Shown piece after piece: positions 25,762 to 34,396 of a stretch of 64,000 nucleotides of DNA. Where the stretch lies: contig NZ_JHYF01000002.1 of assembly GCF_000621485.1 (NCBI RefSeq), forward strand, positions 62,001-126,000, read 5' to 3'. The DNA is from Alkaliphilus transvaalensis ATCC 700919. Its GTDB lineage: Bacteria; Bacillota; Clostridia; Peptostreptococcales; Natronincolaceae. The notes beneath the pieces were generated by a model. It saw only the letters and a program-made list of their open reading frames with translations. It searched no databases and was not told the origin of the DNA. The translations under genes and the position numbers were made by a program. Positions within the stretch are counted from its first letter, which is position 1. Every line of letters starts with the position of its first letter.

Positions 25762-26574
25762 TTAATCAATCAACTTGCTAATTGAATGGAATTTAGGTAC
25801 TCTTTGATTAAAGGTAGTAATATATTTAAAGCCAATTTCACTGAGGGCTTTTAAAGCATTAGGAAAGTCAAAGGCTACTTGGGGTATTTGGTGGGCATCA
25901 GAACCTACAGTAATAATCTCTCCACCTAAACTGTGGTATAGCTTTAATGTGTCTAAAGATGGATGATAATCTCCTAGCATATAACGTATTCCAGAAGTAT
26001 TTAATTCAATCCCCTTACCTTTATGGATAATTTTCTTTAATAGTGGCGTTAAAAACTCACGATAATCATCTAGAGGGAGGGATATATCAAAGCTCCCATA
26101 ACGCTTGATAACATCCAAATGTCCCAAAACCGAATAGTCGTCAAAACCATCTACCACTTGCTCAAGTTCTTGAAAATATACTGAATAGGCGTCTAACTGT
26201 TTTTTGTTAGTGAAAAAATTCCCTTTATAAAGGTCAGTTTTCTCAACAGCATGAATCGAACAAATTATAAAGTCAAAATTATAGTTAGAAGCATCTAATG
26301 AATATTTTTCAATTAGATGGGGCTGAAGACCAAATTCAACCCCATGTTTTATTGAAATTTGATCTTTATATTTATTTTTGTAAAAATCAATCGTCTTAAA
26401 ATATTCTTCATAATTAAATTTATAATCATTATTTAATCCATCGTAATCATAATCGGTATGATCAGTAAAACAAATTTCTAAGATATTTCTTTTTATTGCT
26501 GTCTCAATAGCCTCTTCCATAGACATACTGGCATCCCCAGAAAATTGACAACTGTGTACATGATAATCGAACAT
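25762..26574 (-). CDS. PHP-family phosphatase, histidinol-phosphatase (HisJ) type
   Basis: The 270-residue protein is a PHP-domain phosphoesterase. Metal ligands are visible in HVHSCQFSGD (H5, H7), CFTDHTDYDYDG near 35, KHGVEFGLQPH near 80, CSIHAVE near 105, GHLDVIKRYG near 167 and GSDAHQ near 231. This arrangement matches HisJ, which removes phosphate from histidinol phosphate. No his genes are nearby, so another phosphate ester is possible. Confidence 0.85.
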   Translation of the reverse strand: MFDYHVHSCQFSGDASMSMEEAIETAIKRNILEICFTDHTDYDYDGLNNDYKFNYEEYFKTIDFYKNKYKDQISIKHGVEFGLQPHLIEKYSLDASNYNFDFIICSIHAVEKTDLYKGNFFTNKKQLDAYSVYFQELEQVVDGFDDYSVLGHLDVIKRYGSFDISLPLDDYREFLTPLLKKIIHKGKGIELNTSGIRYMLGDYHPSLDTLKLYHSLGGEIITVGSDAHQIPQVAFDFPNALKALSEIGFKYITTFNQRVPKFHSISKLID

Positions 26575-26752
26575 TGTAAGACCTCCTACTCTTGCTTAAA
26601 AACGATTATTAATTTTATTCTATCTTACAATTTATTCTTATAAAAGTCAAAAAAATGAGAATCACAATAATGACACACACAATAATGATAAGCGCAAGAT
26701 AACAATTCCACTATTGTTTATAAAAGTGAGGCATAAGCTTTAAAACAAAATA

Positions 26753-27970
26753 TCAAAGTTTATCTCGGAGTAGGGGCATACTCATACAACGGGGACCACC
26801 TCGACCTCTAGAAAGCTCGAAGGAATCAAACTCTAATACCTCTATATTATTTCTTCTTAAGGCCTCATTCGTTACGTGATTTCTGTTATAGCAAACAACC
26901 TTTCCGGGAGAGACTGCTAAAGTATTACTACCATCATTCCATTGCTCTCTACTTGCAGCAATTGGATCACCATCACCACACCGAATTAAGTTTACAGCAG
27001 GAAGTTTTAAGTACTTTTTCAATATATCCGATAATTTTGCAGCCTCATAGGTGATCTCTAAGCCATTATTTTTGCCTCGATGGATACTAAAGACGTCTAG
27101 AGGCATTTCTATACCAGGATAAATCGTGAATTGATCGTGATCCACCATGGTAAATACAGTATCTAAGTGCATATAAGCCCTTGTTTTGGGGATATCAAAA
27201 GCTAATAGCGTTTCAAAACTTTCATCAGAATTAAGAATATTTTTTGCAACAGTTTCGATGGAAATTGCATCGGTACGTTCGCTAACACCAATTGCAATGA
27301 CTTTATCAGAAAGTACCAATTCGTCTCCTCCCTCTAATGAGTGGGTTTTATCTCTATTATACCATCGTGGAACATTCTTGAATCTGGGGTGATGATCAAA
27401 TAAATACTTAGCAAATAAAGTTTCTCGGTTTCTGGTAACTGAATGCATGACATTCAAGGTTACGCCTCTTCCAATTGATGAAAAGGGGTCCCTCTGAAAG
27501 TACATATTAGGAATCGGATCTAAATAAAAAGGATAGGGGTTTTTAATCATATCTCCAAGGCTTTTTTTAGTGATTTCTTTTACTTCTGTTTTTTTAACGC
27601 CATTGATACATTTTTTAACCATTTCCAGAGGGGCCATTGGAGCAAAAAACTCCCTTAAGGCAGCTCTTAAGCCTTCTGTGGCGACCCTACCTTCCGACAT
27701 AAAATCTTCTAAAAATTGATTTCTAACTTCTGGAATTTCTAAAATTTCTGCCATTAATTCTGTCAAATATAAAACTTCTACTCCTTCACTTTTTAAAATA
27801 CTAGCAAATTGATTGTGTTCCTTCTGGGCTTGCTTCATAAAGGCAATTTCATCAAATAGTAGTCTAGTTAAATAATCAGGAACAATATTTTCTATTTCTT
27901 CACCAGGGCAATGTAATAAAACACTTCTTAATTGCCCGATCTCATTATATACGCTTATATTATTAGTCAT
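26753..27970 (-). CDS. arcA: Arginine deiminase
   Basis: ArcA hydrolyses L-arginine to citrulline and ammonia, the first step of the energy-yielding arginine dihydrolase pathway. The 405-residue protein has FQRDPFSSIGRGVTLNVMH near 160, HSLEGGDELVLS near 212, YMHLDTVFTMVDHD near 270 and the catalytic cysteine C395 in GPRCMSMPLLR at the extreme C-terminus. It starts four bases after the stop of the flavodiiron gene, so the two are co-transcribed. No arcB, arcC or arcD lies in the window, so the rest of the pathway must be elsewhere. The protein is complete. Confidence 0.95.
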   Translation of the reverse strand: MTNNISVYNEIGQLRSVLLHCPGEEIENIVPDYLTRLLFDEIAFMKQAQKEHNQFASILKSEGVEVLYLTELMAEILEIPEVRNQFLEDFMSEGRVATEGLRAALREFFAPMAPLEMVKKCINGVKKTEVKEITKKSLGDMIKNPYPFYLDPIPNMYFQRDPFSSIGRGVTLNVMHSVTRNRETLFAKYLFDHHPRFKNVPRWYNRDKTHSLEGGDELVLSDKVIAIGVSERTDAISIETVAKNILNSDESFETLLAFDIPKTRAYMHLDTVFTMVDHDQFTIYPGIEMPLDVFSIHRGKNNGLEITYEAAKLSDILKKYLKLPAVNLIRCGDGDPIAASREQWNDGSNTLAVSPGKVVCYNRNHVTNEALRRNNIEVLEFDSFELSRGRGGPRCMSMPLLRDKL

Positions 27971-27974
27971 ATCA

Positions 27975-29228
27975 TCAACTCAACTCCTTTTGCTTAGTTT
28001 CATTATTTTTATCAAGTATATAGTTTCCAAATTGTCTTCCAAAGTTATAAGCCTCTTGTAATTCTTCTTGAGAAGCTTTAAAAGCTATTCTTAAACCAGG
28101 TTCTAAAACCTTCATACGTAGTTGCTTTAATCGACCTTCAATATTTTTGATGGCCTCCCCACTCCATCCATAACTACCAAAGGCTGCAGCAACTTTTCCA
28201 CCATGAACTAAAGGATTTACTTGACTAAGGATATCCCATACAGGTTTTAATGCGTCTGCACAAATAGTAGGGGAACCGAAAAGAAGACCATCGGACCAGT
28301 AGATTTTACTCATAATATCCTTATGCTCTGTATGGAGAATATCATAGGAATACACTTCAAAGTTATCTAAAGACTTTAATCCCTTTGCAATCTCTTCAGC
28401 TATTTCGTGGGTAAAACCATAGGCCGAGACGTAGGAAATGGTGACACGGGTAATTCCATCATTTATCTTAACATCACTGCTCCAACGTTGATACAAATCG
28501 ATATAATAATCTATGTCATTTCTGAGGATAGGGCCATGTCCAGGGCAAATGATATCAATTTCCAAAGGTCTAATTTTATCTAAAGCCTTTAAAACATGAT
28601 TTTTAAAGGGACCCATAATCATATCATAATAGTATTTGTAGGCGGACTGTAAATCTGCATCTTTTAAAGGGTCTTTTTCTATTTCGTCGTTAAAGATCTC
28701 ATCACTGGCATAATGACAACCAAAAGAGTCACAGGTAATTAGCATTTTATCCTCCACCACGTAGGAATACATAGAATCTGGCCAATGGAGAAAAGGTGCT
28801 TCGAAAAATTTAATCGTTTTATTACCTAAAGAGATGGAGTCGCCGTCCTTTACTTCCATTTCGTTAAAGGGGAAGTTGATAATTTGTCTTAAAAATTTCA
28901 AAGCGGGTTTGGTAGCTACGACAATAGCCTTAGGATTAACCTTTAAAAGTTCTGCTAAGGCGCCAGAATGATCCGGTTCAGTATGATTAATAATGAAATA
29001 GTCAATTTCTTCAGGAGGGACCAATCTACTAATCATAGCGAGATATTCGTCGAAGTATTTGGTTTTTACAGTTTCAAAAATTGCAGTTTTTTCTGAACCC
29101 TTTACTAAATAGGAATTGTAACTAGTTCCATATTCGGTTCTCATAATCACATCAAAAATTCGCAGGTCTTTATCTATCATACCAATCCAGTGAATATCAT
29201 TAACAACTTTAACAGGCACTTTAGACAT
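27975..29228 (-). CDS. Flavodiiron protein, FprA family
   Basis: This A-type flavoprotein reduces O2 to water (or NO to N2O) and protects strict anaerobes. The 417 residues comprise an N-terminal metallo-beta-lactamase-fold diiron domain, with ligands H82, E84, D86 and H87 in NHTEPDHSGAL plus later ligands in GCHYA and CPGHGP, and a C-terminal flavodoxin domain for FMN starting near 255 (TISYVSAYGFTHEIAEEIA). No rubredoxin or oxidoreductase domain is fused at the end. It is first in a two-gene operon with arcA, and the ribosome site AAAGGAGC is strong. Confidence 0.94.
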   Translation of the reverse strand: MSKVPVKVVNDIHWIGMIDKDLRIFDVIMRTEYGTSYNSYLVKGSEKTAIFETVKTKYFDEYLAMISRLVPPEEIDYFIINHTEPDHSGALAELLKVNPKAIVVATKPALKFLRQIINFPFNEMEVKDGDSISLGNKTIKFFEAPFLHWPDSMYSYVVEDKMLITCDSFGCHYASDEIFNDEIEKDPLKDADLQSAYKYYYDMIMGPFKNHVLKALDKIRPLEIDIICPGHGPILRNDIDYYIDLYQRWSSDVKINDGITRVTISYVSAYGFTHEIAEEIAKGLKSLDNFEVYSYDILHTEHKDIMSKIYWSDGLLFGSPTICADALKPVWDILSQVNPLVHGGKVAAAFGSYGWSGEAIKNIEGRLKQLRMKVLEPGLRIAFKASQEELQEAYNFGRQFGNYILDKNNETKQKELS

Positions 29229-29387
29229 TGTAATGCTCCTTTCAAGGTTTATTCCTTAAGTACTCTTTTAATATTATGTCTTAATTAAGGGGTGATTAAT
29301 CTTTAACTTTTCCTATGGAAAAATATTTTATCAAAAATAAAGAATATTATATTGAAGTAATGAATAAAATAATTTTAAGAATTGCAA

Positions 29388-29416
29388 TTGACAGATAAAT
29401 GAATAACTGATATAAT
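29388..29416 (+). promoter_or_regulatory. Consensus sigma-A promoter
   Basis: TTGACA, a 17-base spacer and TATAAT are a perfect match. It points at the small Cys-rich gene 40 bases downstream. The intervening AAATGATAACGATGA is weakly reminiscent of half a Fur/Per box. Confidence 0.75.
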
Positions 29417-29455
29417 AAAATTACAAAATGATAACGATGAAAGGGGAGCATGTTT

Positions 29456-29596
29456 ATGCTAAAAGAAAATATGAATTGTGATAAGAGTGAAGAGATCCGT
29501 GAGTGTGGAGTATATACATGTATTCACTGCGTTGTCAATACATGTACCTTAGACGAATGTGATATGTTCGAAAGAAAGTTTTTACAAGAGGGCTAA
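29456..29596 (+). CDS. Small cysteine-rich protein, 46 residues
   Basis: A short frame opens at ATG nine bases after AGGGG (another ATG lies six bases earlier). It encodes a protein with seven cysteines, including CGVYTCIHCVVNTC and LDECDMF, a pattern suited to binding zinc or an iron-sulfur cluster. I do not recognise the family. A perfect sigma-A promoter upstream and a clean terminator downstream support a real gene. It is divergent from the flavodiiron/arginine deiminase operon. Confidence 0.7.
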   Translation: MLKENMNCDKSEEIRECGVYTCIHCVVNTCTLDECDMFERKFLQEG

Positions 29597-29618
29597 TCAA
29601 ATTATCCAAAATATAAGA

Positions 29619-29653
29619 AAAATCTTCCCAGTTAATGTGGAAGATTTTTTTAT
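29619..29653 (+). terminator. Terminator of the small Cys-rich gene
   Basis: AAAATCTTCC pairs with GGAAGATTTT, followed by TTTATT. Confidence 0.85.
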
Positions 29654-29744
29654 TGCATGAAAATAATAATATGTTGCATTTTGCAATATAAATTTACTTA
29701 AGTATTTCATAGATCATAACATAAATTATTTTTATTAGAGGAAA

Positions 29745-29945
29745 TTATATTTTGGCATAAATAGATTATTTTTCGATAAAAATCTACAGAAAGCTGATTT
29801 ATTAGATATTTCAGATGGATTAAAAGATAAACTAAAGGATCTAAAACGTTATTGGGAAGGGGAGATTTCTATAAAATATAGAAACAGCCTTGATACATTT
29901 AATACAATAAAAAAAGATGAAGGCAGTAAACCTTCACCTTGCATC
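29745..29945 (+). pseudogene. Coding-like fragment without a start
   Basis: The 300-bp spacer before the ABC genes holds a frame that reads as plausible protein (for example LKDKLKDLKRYWEGEI) after an in-frame TAG. No usable start codon or ribosome site is visible. It then runs antisense into the ABC gene terminator. It is probably a relic of a lost gene. Confidence 0.3.
29909..29940 (-). terminator. Terminator of the ABC exporter operon
   Basis: On the minus strand GTGAAGG/CCTTCATC around a seven-base loop runs into TTTTTTT, 20 bases after the second ABC gene. Confidence 0.85.
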
Positions 29946-29959
29946 ATATTTTTACAAAA

Positions 29960-32035
29960 TTATACTGAAAAGCTTTCTTTATATTGTAATTGATAGAGCT
30001 TGTAGTAGATGCCTTCTAATTGTAGTAACTCTTGATGACTTCCTATTTCCCGAAGGACACCTTTGTGTAGCACAATAATTTTATCACAGTTTTGAATGGT
30101 TGATAATCGGTGGGCAATAGCTATTGAGGTCCTACCTTTAATTAATTTAGCAATGGCATCTTGTATTAAGTTTTCTGTTTCAGTATCGATATTAGAAGTA
30201 GCCTCATCTAATATTAAAATTTTAGGATCGAAGGCTAATGCTCTAGAAAAAGCCAATAATTGTCTTTGACCTGTAGAGAGATTTGCTCCTCTTTCCATAA
30301 CAAGTTCATCATATTGATTAGGGAGCTTTTCGATAAATGAATGGGCATTAACATATTGTGAAATCTCCTTAACCCTTTCATCTGTTATTTTTTTATTGTT
30401 TAATAAAATGTTATCTTTAATTGTACCCGAAAACATAAACACATCCTGTAATACAATACCAATCTTGCTCCGTAGTTCTTTCAGTGGTATGTCTTTAATA
30501 TTTACTCCATCAATCAAGATTTCACCCTTCTGTATATCATAAAAACGACCAATTAAATTTATAATGGAAGATTTACCAGCTCCCGTTGCTCCAACAAAAG
30601 CTACAGATTCACCAGGATTTATTTTAAAACTAATATTTTTGAGTACCCAGTCTTCATCTTTATAGGCAAACCATACGTTTTTAAATTCTATTTCTCCATT
30701 AAATTCTTTAGGGATGATAGGAGTAGTAGAATCTACTATATCCGACTTCTTATCCAATAGCGCAAAAATTCTTTCGGAAGAAGCCATGGCCGATTGAAGG
30801 ATATTATATTTCTCAGTTAGATCGTTAATGGGTTGAAAAAATAGTTTAATATAATTTACAAAGGCAAATAAGACGCCAAATTCAATCGTTTGTCTAAGGA
30901 CTTGCCCCCCACCGTACCATATTATAATACTAATCCCTAAAGAGCGTAATATCTCCATAGATGGTCTGAAAATGGCGAAGACAAATATTTCTCTTTGATT
31001 AGCCTTTAAAAGATCTTGGTTGTTCTGATCAAACTTTTGGAACTGCTGTATTTCTCTTTTGAAGGTATGGATGGTTTTCATCCCTGTAAAATTCTCATTT
31101 AAAAAAGAGTTGATCCTTGCCAGCTGTACCCGTACTTCTCGATAAGCTTCTCTAATTTTAACCCTAAAAATTGCTGCTGATATTAAAACAAGTGGAAGTA
31201 CCAACAAAGAAGCTAGAGCAAGGGCAACATTTAGTCTTAGCATGATTACGATAATCCCCAAAAGGAGAAAAACATCCTTAAAGAGATTAACTAAGACACT
31301 GGTATACATTTCATAGAGGGTTTCTGTATCATTTGTAACTCTTGTTACCAAGCGACCGACAGGATTACTGTCAAAGAAGCTAAGGGACATATTTTGTAGG
31401 TGACTAAACAATTGATCTCTAATGCGATAGATGATTAAATTACCTGTGTAGTTTAATAAGTATACCTGGACAAAATTCATTAGAAAGCCAAAGGTAATTA
31501 GGATAAAGTATAAAATACTAAGGTTACGTAGTGAAAGAACATCATTTTGTCTAAATTGTCTTATCTCTGCCTTAGAGAGAGACCTTGCAGGGAAAGACTG
31601 ATCCTTTACTTGTAATATCGATTCTTGGCCATGTTTGATTATTTGATAATCTTGGTTTTGTAAAGAATTAGCTCCAGTTCCTTCAATTAAATAGTCTTTT
31701 CCATCATATTGGATTAATTGAACGATCTTATCAAAGGACAGGTCATCGTCCATGTTTTTGGCTTTAACGTAATATCGGTCTTGAAAGAAAAAGCCCTTTT
31801 CAGATTCAGGTGGAGTATGATAAACATAAATTGGTTTTTCGAAAACATTAATGTAATCATCAATGGCAATTTTAATTACATATGGTTGAGCCAAGTCAAT
31901 GGCTGATATAATCATCAATAAAATGATACAGAGAGAAAGCCACTTCCAATAGGGTTTGGCATATTGAAGTAGTCTAGACATAAGCTTAGAATCATAGGCT
32001 TTTCCTAAGGTTTCTTCTTGATGTATATTACTCAT
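29960..32035 (-). CDS. ABC exporter half-transporter, BmrD/YheH-like
   Basis: The 691-residue protein fuses six membrane helices to a nucleotide-binding domain. About 100 extra residues between helices 1 and 2 (about 55-160) form an outside-facing domain, as in BmrD. The ATPase has Walker A GATGAGKSS near 483, the signature LSTGQ and a canonical Walker B LILDEATS with catalytic glutamate. Its partner gene lies 11 bases upstream. Together they should form a heterodimeric multidrug exporter with one strong catalytic site. It is the second gene of the operon and is followed by a terminator. Confidence 0.9.
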   Translation of the reverse strand: MSNIHQEETLGKAYDSKLMSRLLQYAKPYWKWLSLCIILLMIISAIDLAQPYVIKIAIDDYINVFEKPIYVYHTPPESEKGFFFQDRYYVKAKNMDDDLSFDKIVQLIQYDGKDYLIEGTGANSLQNQDYQIIKHGQESILQVKDQSFPARSLSKAEIRQFRQNDVLSLRNLSILYFILITFGFLMNFVQVYLLNYTGNLIIYRIRDQLFSHLQNMSLSFFDSNPVGRLVTRVTNDTETLYEMYTSVLVNLFKDVFLLLGIIVIMLRLNVALALASLLVLPLVLISAAIFRVKIREAYREVRVQLARINSFLNENFTGMKTIHTFKREIQQFQKFDQNNQDLLKANQREIFVFAIFRPSMEILRSLGISIIIWYGGGQVLRQTIEFGVLFAFVNYIKLFFQPINDLTEKYNILQSAMASSERIFALLDKKSDIVDSTTPIIPKEFNGEIEFKNVWFAYKDEDWVLKNISFKINPGESVAFVGATGAGKSSIINLIGRFYDIQKGEILIDGVNIKDIPLKELRSKIGIVLQDVFMFSGTIKDNILLNNKKITDERVKEISQYVNAHSFIEKLPNQYDELVMERGANLSTGQRQLLAFSRALAFDPKILILDEATSNIDTETENLIQDAIAKLIKGRTSIAIAHRLSTIQNCDKIIVLHKGVLREIGSHQELLQLEGIYYKLYQLQYKESFSV

Positions 32036-32046
32036 TTTAATCCCCC

Positions 32047-33798
32047 CTAATGTTCACTGGCTATTTTTTCTTCTAATAGCTGCTTTTGATACAATTCATA
32101 ATATTGCTTACGATTCTCTAATAAGGCTTCATGGGTTCCCTGTTCAAGTATTTTTCCCTCTTCTAAAACGATAATCTCATCACAATCTTTAATGGTTGAA
32201 ATTCTATGGGCAATGATGATGTTTGTTTTGCCCCTCATTTCAGTTTTTAAAGATTTAAGAATTCGTTCCTCGGTATCGGTATCAACTGCCGATAGAGAAT
32301 CATCAAGAATTAGAACTTGAGGCTTTTTTACAAGGGATCGAGCAATAGAAACCCTTTGTTTTTGACCACCAGATAGGGTGACTCCTCGTTCCCCAACATA
32401 GGTATCATATTTTTTAGGAAAATCGATTATATTGTCGTGGACTTCTGCTAGCTTTGCGGCTTCCTCTACTTCTAATTGAGTGTACTTATCAATACCAAAG
32501 GCAATATTTTCAGAAATAGTAGTAGAAAATAAAAAACTATCCTGGTCTACATAGCCAATATGTTGTCTTAGAGAAGCAAGTTGTAATTTCTCAATAGGAT
32601 GGCCGTCAATTAAAATATTTCCTTCGTCTACATCATAAAGTCTAAGGATAAGATTCGCAATAGATGATTTTCCACTTCCTGTTTTACCGATTACCCCAAG
32701 ACTTCTTCCTTCTGGAATTTTGATAGAAAAATTTTCTAGGGCATTAACATGACTGTTAGGATACTTAAAGGTAACCTGTTTAAATTCAATATTTCCACGG
32801 AAATGATCTAGTGAAATAGCCTTTGAATCTTCAATGATTTCAGGTGTTTCACTAAAAATTTTATTTAATCTTTCCATTGAAGCTGTACCCCTTTGCATTA
32901 CATTAATTACCCAACCTATGGCCATAACAGGCCAAACAAGTAAAGATAGATAGCTGTTAAAGGCAATGAAGTCACCTAAAGAGATGTCACCGTAGATTAC
33001 CAGCATACCTCCATAGCCAACAACAATGATAAAACTTAAAGCTGATACGAACTGGATAAAGGGGTGGAAAAGACCATATAGTTTAACTAATCCCATATTT
33101 TTTTGGAATAAGTTATGATTTTTTTCATTAAATTTTTTAACTTCGTCTTCTTCCTGCACAAAAGACTTAACAACCCTAATTCCAGAGAAATTTTCTTGAA
33201 CAGTGTCAGTTAAAGTTGATATAGCTTCTTGAACCGCCTTGAATCGTCGATGGATGACTTTACCGAAACGGCCAATACTAACGGCAAGAATCGGTAATGG
33301 AATTAAGGCCAACAATGTTAGTCGATAATCTGTAGTTCGTGCCATCATGGTAATGGCTACTACTGTTATAAATACAGCATCTGTCATCATAACTACCCCC
33401 ATCCCCAAAGCCATTCTAACGGCATTGATATCGTTGGTAGCGTGGGCCATTAAGTCTCCAGTTTTATTGTGGGTATAGTAATTAGTAGATAGACTCAATA
33501 AATGAGAAAAAAGCTTATTCCTCAATTCATATTCTAATCTTCTTGAAGTACCAATAATAAATATTCGCCACAAAAAACGGAAAAAACCTATACCTATACC
33601 AATTAATAGAATATATCCACCATAGCGTAACAGATCACTACGGGTTAATGTATTTTCCTGTAGCTGATCAGTAAAGCGTCTTAAGATTTCTGGAATAATT
33701 AACTGGAAAACGTCTACTAAAAGTAGCCAGATAATTCCCCAGAAATAATACCATTTGTTCTTGACGAAAAAATATTTAAGTGTTGAAAAGTGACCCAT
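32047..33798 (-). CDS. ABC exporter half-transporter, BmrC/YheI-like
   Basis: This is the shorter partner (583 residues): six membrane helices, then an ATPase with Walker A GKTGSGKSS near 374, signature LSGGQ and Walker B VLILDDSLS. The residue after Walker B is aspartate instead of the catalytic glutamate, the hallmark of the degenerate subunit in heterodimeric exporters such as BmrCD, LmrCD and TM287/288. It is the first gene of the two-gene operon and starts after GGGGGTTATT. Substrate unknown; multidrug export is inferred. Confidence 0.9.
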   Translation of the reverse strand: MGHFSTLKYFFVKNKWYYFWGIIWLLLVDVFQLIIPEILRRFTDQLQENTLTRSDLLRYGGYILLIGIGIGFFRFLWRIFIIGTSRRLEYELRNKLFSHLLSLSTNYYTHNKTGDLMAHATNDINAVRMALGMGVVMMTDAVFITVVAITMMARTTDYRLTLLALIPLPILAVSIGRFGKVIHRRFKAVQEAISTLTDTVQENFSGIRVVKSFVQEEDEVKKFNEKNHNLFQKNMGLVKLYGLFHPFIQFVSALSFIIVVGYGGMLVIYGDISLGDFIAFNSYLSLLVWPVMAIGWVINVMQRGTASMERLNKIFSETPEIIEDSKAISLDHFRGNIEFKQVTFKYPNSHVNALENFSIKIPEGRSLGVIGKTGSGKSSIANLILRLYDVDEGNILIDGHPIEKLQLASLRQHIGYVDQDSFLFSTTISENIAFGIDKYTQLEVEEAAKLAEVHDNIIDFPKKYDTYVGERGVTLSGGQKQRVSIARSLVKKPQVLILDDSLSAVDTDTEERILKSLKTEMRGKTNIIIAHRISTIKDCDEIIVLEEGKILEQGTHEALLENRKQYYELYQKQLLEEKIASEH

Positions 33799-33970
33799 AA
33801 TAACCCCCCAGTTTATTTTGTTACTCTAAAAATTCTATATTGAAACCGAAAATTCCTCCACTAAATTAAGAATATTCCAATTTCCCTCTTGCTAGGTATA
33901 TTATCTCCAACAAAGGAAAATAATACAGCATTATGTTGAAGTATGGATATAAGTTGGAGGTGAAGTCTCT

Positions 33971-34396
33971 ATGGAGACCCAGCGAGATCAAGAACTACCA
34001 ATACTAAAGGTAAAAAATGTAGGTCAATGTATAGGTTGTTATTCCTGTATGATTGCATGTGCAACAGCTGTTCATAAAGATTATTCTTTAATAAAAAGTG
34101 CCATTACTATAAAAACCAGTGGGGGATACCAAGGAAGGTTGGTGGTGGATATTTGCCGAGGTTGTCTAGAGGCTTCCTGCGTTAAAGCTTGTCCTTTTGA
34201 GGCAATTATCCCAAGAAAAGGGGGAGGTATTAAGTATGCCATTGATAAATGTACTGGGTGTAGAAAGTGTGTAGGAGCCTGTTTAGTGGGTGCTATTAAA
34301 TATGATAATACTAGTGGCAAGGTAATTACCTGTATTCAATGTGGTAAATGTGTAACAAGATGCCCCCATAATGTATTGGCAATGGAGGTTAGATAA
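33971..34396 (+). CDS. Four-cluster ferredoxin-like partner of AOR
   Basis: The 141-residue protein contains four clusters of cysteines of the CxxCxxC type (CIGCYSCMIAC, CRGCLEASCVKACP, CTGCRKCVGAC, CIQCGKCVTRCP), enough for four [4Fe-4S] centres. It resembles the electron-transfer subunit that sits beside aldehyde oxidoreductases and DmsB/HycB-like proteins. Its TAA is followed immediately by the ATG of the AOR gene, so the two are translationally coupled and probably form a complex. No signal peptide is seen, so it is cytoplasmic. It diverges from the ABC exporter operon. Confidence 0.9.
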   Translation: METQRDQELPILKVKNVGQCIGCYSCMIACATAVHKDYSLIKSAITIKTSGGYQGRLVVDICRGCLEASCVKACPFEAIIPRKGGGIKYAIDKCTGCRKCVGACLVGAIKYDNTSGKVITCIQCGKCVTRCPHNVLAMEVR

